From Flavobacterium panacis (lineage in GTDB: Bacteria > Bacteroidota > Bacteroidia > Flavobacteriales > Flavobacteriaceae): a DNA stretch of 64,000 bases. The notes beneath the pieces are model-generated. The model did not search any database, was not told the DNA's origin, and saw only the letters and a list, made by a program, of their open reading frames with translations. Location of the stretch: positions 434,001-498,000 of the forward strand of contig NZ_JANKMS010000002.1 in assembly GCF_024649945.1 (NCBI RefSeq), read 5' to 3'. The number at the start of each line of letters is the position of its first letter. The stretch's first letter is position 1. A program made the position numbers and the translations under genes. Shown in pieces: positions 62,483 to 64,000 of the stretch.

Positions 62483-64000
62483 ATGAAAAATGCCATTATA
62501 AAAATAGGTTTATTTACAGCTGTTCTTTTTTTAAGCGTCAATTGTGGTGTTTCAAAAAAGAGTAAAACTGTTGTCGAAACAAATCAGCCTATTTCTACAG
62601 AAAACAAAGAAGTTTACGTACCTAAAAGTAAATCAGAAAAAAAGCCTTTTGTTCCAGATTGTGATGCCGAAAATCGTTGGACAGACAGCATTTATAGCAA
62701 AATGACTCTAGACGAAAAATTGGGGCAATTATTTTTTGCAAATGCTTATTCGAACAAAGATTCTGTGCACGTCAATAAAGTAAAAGAACTGGTTTCAAAA
62801 TACCATATTGGCGGTTTAATTTTCTTTCAAGGCGGACCAGTTCGTCAAGCAAAATTAACGAACATTTATCAGGCTAAAGCCAAAGTTCCATTGTTCATTG
62901 GTCTTGATGCAGAATGGGGATTAAGCATGCGTTTAGATTCGACTTACGCTTACCCTTGGAACATGACTTTGGGCGCCATTCAAGATTTAGATTGGATTGA
63001 AAAAGTCGGCAGACAAATGGGAAGCGAATGCAAAAGAATGGGAATTCATTTCAACTTTGCTCCAGTTTTAGATATTAATACCAATCCGTTAAATCCAATT
63101 ATTGGAAATCGTTCTTTTGGCGAAAGCAAAACAAATGTTGCCAACCGCGCTTCTGCAATAATGAAAGGTATTCAAAGCCAAGGTGTTTTGTGTACTGGAA
63201 AACATTTTCCAGGACATGGCGACACTGCGGTAGATTCTCATAAAGCACTTCCAACGGTTTCTTTTACGAAAGAACATTTGGATGAAGTTGAAATCTATCC
63301 GTACAAACAGCTTTTTGACGAAGGATTGGCTTCTGTAATGGTGGCGCATTTAAATATTCCGAGTTTAGAACCAAGCGGAAATGTTCCTTCTTCTGCTTCT
63401 TATAATGTGGTAACTGAGTTATTGCAGAAACAATTAGGCTTTGAAGGTTTAATTTTTACGGATGGTTTAGGTATGAAAGGCGCTAGTAATTTTAAACCTG
63501 TGGGAGATCTTGAATTGGCTGTTTTACAAGCTGGAAATGACATTTTTTTATGTCCAGATGATGTGCCTGTTGCTATTGAAAAACTAAAAACATTTTATGC
63601 AAACGGCGATATTACGGAAGAACGTTTGGCTCATTCAGTTAAAAAAATTCTTCATTACAAATTCAAAGCGGGTTTAAACAAATACAAACCAATTGATTTA
63701 AAAAATTTACAAAAAGACTTAACCAGTCCTGATAAAGATGCACTTCAATATAATTTATTTGAAAATGCTGCAACAGCTTTAAAAAATAAAAAAGACATTC
63801 TTCCGATCAAAAATCTAGATCAAAAAATCGCTTATGTAAAACTGGGAGAAGATATAAACAGTGCTTTTGTTTCGACTTTAAAAAAATATACCGACGTAAC
63901 AGAAGTTTCAAATACCAACATCGATTCTTTAAACAAAACATTAAAAAAATTCGATTTGGTTATTGTGGGCTATCACAAAGTAAATAAAGCTTGGGAGAAA
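62483..64000 (+). CDS. nagZ: NagZ-type GH3 lipoprotein (partial, runs off the window)
   Basis: The frame opens at ATG 62483 and has no stop before the right edge (506 residues seen). Lipobox LSVNC puts Cys at about residue 21, so it is anchored in a membrane with the catalytic part in the periplasm. GH3 features: EKLGQLFFANAY, GLIFFQGGPVRQAK, IGLDAEWGLSMRLDS, INTNPLNPIIGNRSFGE, the NagZ loop KHFPGHGDTAVDSH with catalytic Asp 251-His 253, and nucleophile Asp 327 in TDGLGMKGAS. The C-terminal GH3 sandwich begins near residue 425. In many Bacteroidota this protein continues into a beta-lactamase-like domain, which cannot be checked here. It removes GlcNAc from muropeptides. Confidence 0.93.
   Translation, partial: MKNAIIKIGLFTAVLFLSVNCGVSKKSKTVVETNQPISTENKEVYVPKSKSEKKPFVPDCDAENRWTDSIYSKMTLDEKLGQLFFANAYSNKDSVHVNKVKELVSKYHIGGLIFFQGGPVRQAKLTNIYQAKAKVPLFIGLDAEWGLSMRLDSTYAYPWNMTLGAIQDLDWIEKVGRQMGSECKRMGIHFNFAPVLDINTNPLNPIIGNRSFGESKTNVANRASAIMKGIQSQGVLCTGKHFPGHGDTAVDSHKALPTVSFTKEHLDEVEIYPYKQLFDEGLASVMVAHLNIPSLEPSGNVPSSASYNVVTELLQKQLGFEGLIFTDGLGMKGASNFKPVGDLELAVLQAGNDIFLCPDDVPVAIEKLKTFYANGDITEERLAHSVKKILHYKFKAGLNKYKPIDLKNLQKDLTSPDKDALQYNLFENAATALKNKKDILPIKNLDQKIAYVKLGEDINSAFVSTLKKYTDVTEVSNTNIDSLNKTLKKFDLVIVGYHKVNKAWEK

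Noticed and set aside
1..64000. Insertion sequence, prophage or integrative element
   Set aside because: No transposase, integrase, phage or conjugation gene was seen in any frame.

Overview
The window is about 64 kb of a Flavobacterium-like (Bacteroidota, Flavobacteriia) chromosome. The evidence is the AT-rich DNA, TAnnTTTG-type -7 promoter boxes, many Bacteroidota lipoproteins (Cys followed by K/S/D-rich linkers), a SusC/SusD pair, a type IX secretion (T9SS type B) C-terminal domain, the DPP-IV-type peptidase, and the palindromic intergenic repeats typical of this group. I see no tRNA, rRNA, CRISPR array, insertion sequence or prophage.

Layout. 1-10.9 kb: the end of one gene, a 3' scrap of lysA, an XRE regulator, then a long same-strand run of small secreted or lipid-anchored proteins, mostly of unknown function, with DinB-like, DUF2314, ankyrin and lipocalin-like members. 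11-19.6 kb: an ArsR regulator overlapping the first of two tandemly duplicated SRPBCC proteins, a large T9SS-exported repeat protein, a short plug-like secreted protein, an esterase, a GNAT acetyltransferase and an outer-membrane barrel protein. 19.7-32.4 kb: mostly housekeeping genes (YifB/ComM ATPase, Gfo/Idh oxidoreductase, ammonium channel, DsbD coupled to TilS, PabB, DoxX, lipocalin, dihydrolipoyl dehydrogenase). 32.5-37.2 kb: a repeat-littered stretch with a toxin-antitoxin pair whose toxin is frameshifted, and an Lrp regulator divergent from a trans-sulfuration-type PLP enzyme with a structured-RNA candidate between them. 37.4-45.9 kb: amino-acid permease, dipeptidyl peptidase, YARHG protein and a large FAD/Fe-S 2-hydroxyacid dehydrogenase.

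46.3-64.0 kb is the most coherent system: a peptidoglycan-amino-sugar (MurNAc) salvage locus built like a polysaccharide utilization locus. It holds an AmiE-like serine hydrolase, a GHL10/YngK-type putative glycosidase, a phosphoesterase/beta-propeller fusion, an esterase, a DeoR-family regulator, SusC and SusD, then NamZ (exo-muramidase family), MurQ (MurNAc-6-phosphate etherase), a sodium:solute symporter and a NagZ-type GH3 lipoprotein that runs off the window. The inferred flow is: SusCD takes muropeptide or glycan fragments across the outer membrane; NamZ, NagZ and AmiE trim them in the periplasm; the symporter imports the free sugar; MurQ converts its 6-phosphate to GlcNAc-6-P. No MurNAc kinase is visible, so it must lie beyond the right edge or elsewhere. 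A repeated TGCGTTATTT box on both flanks of the deoR gene is a candidate operator.

Intergenic DNA carries several families of palindromic or degenerate repeats, some in multiple copies within the window. Start codons were moved inward from the longest open frame where a signal peptide or lipobox follows an internal Met.
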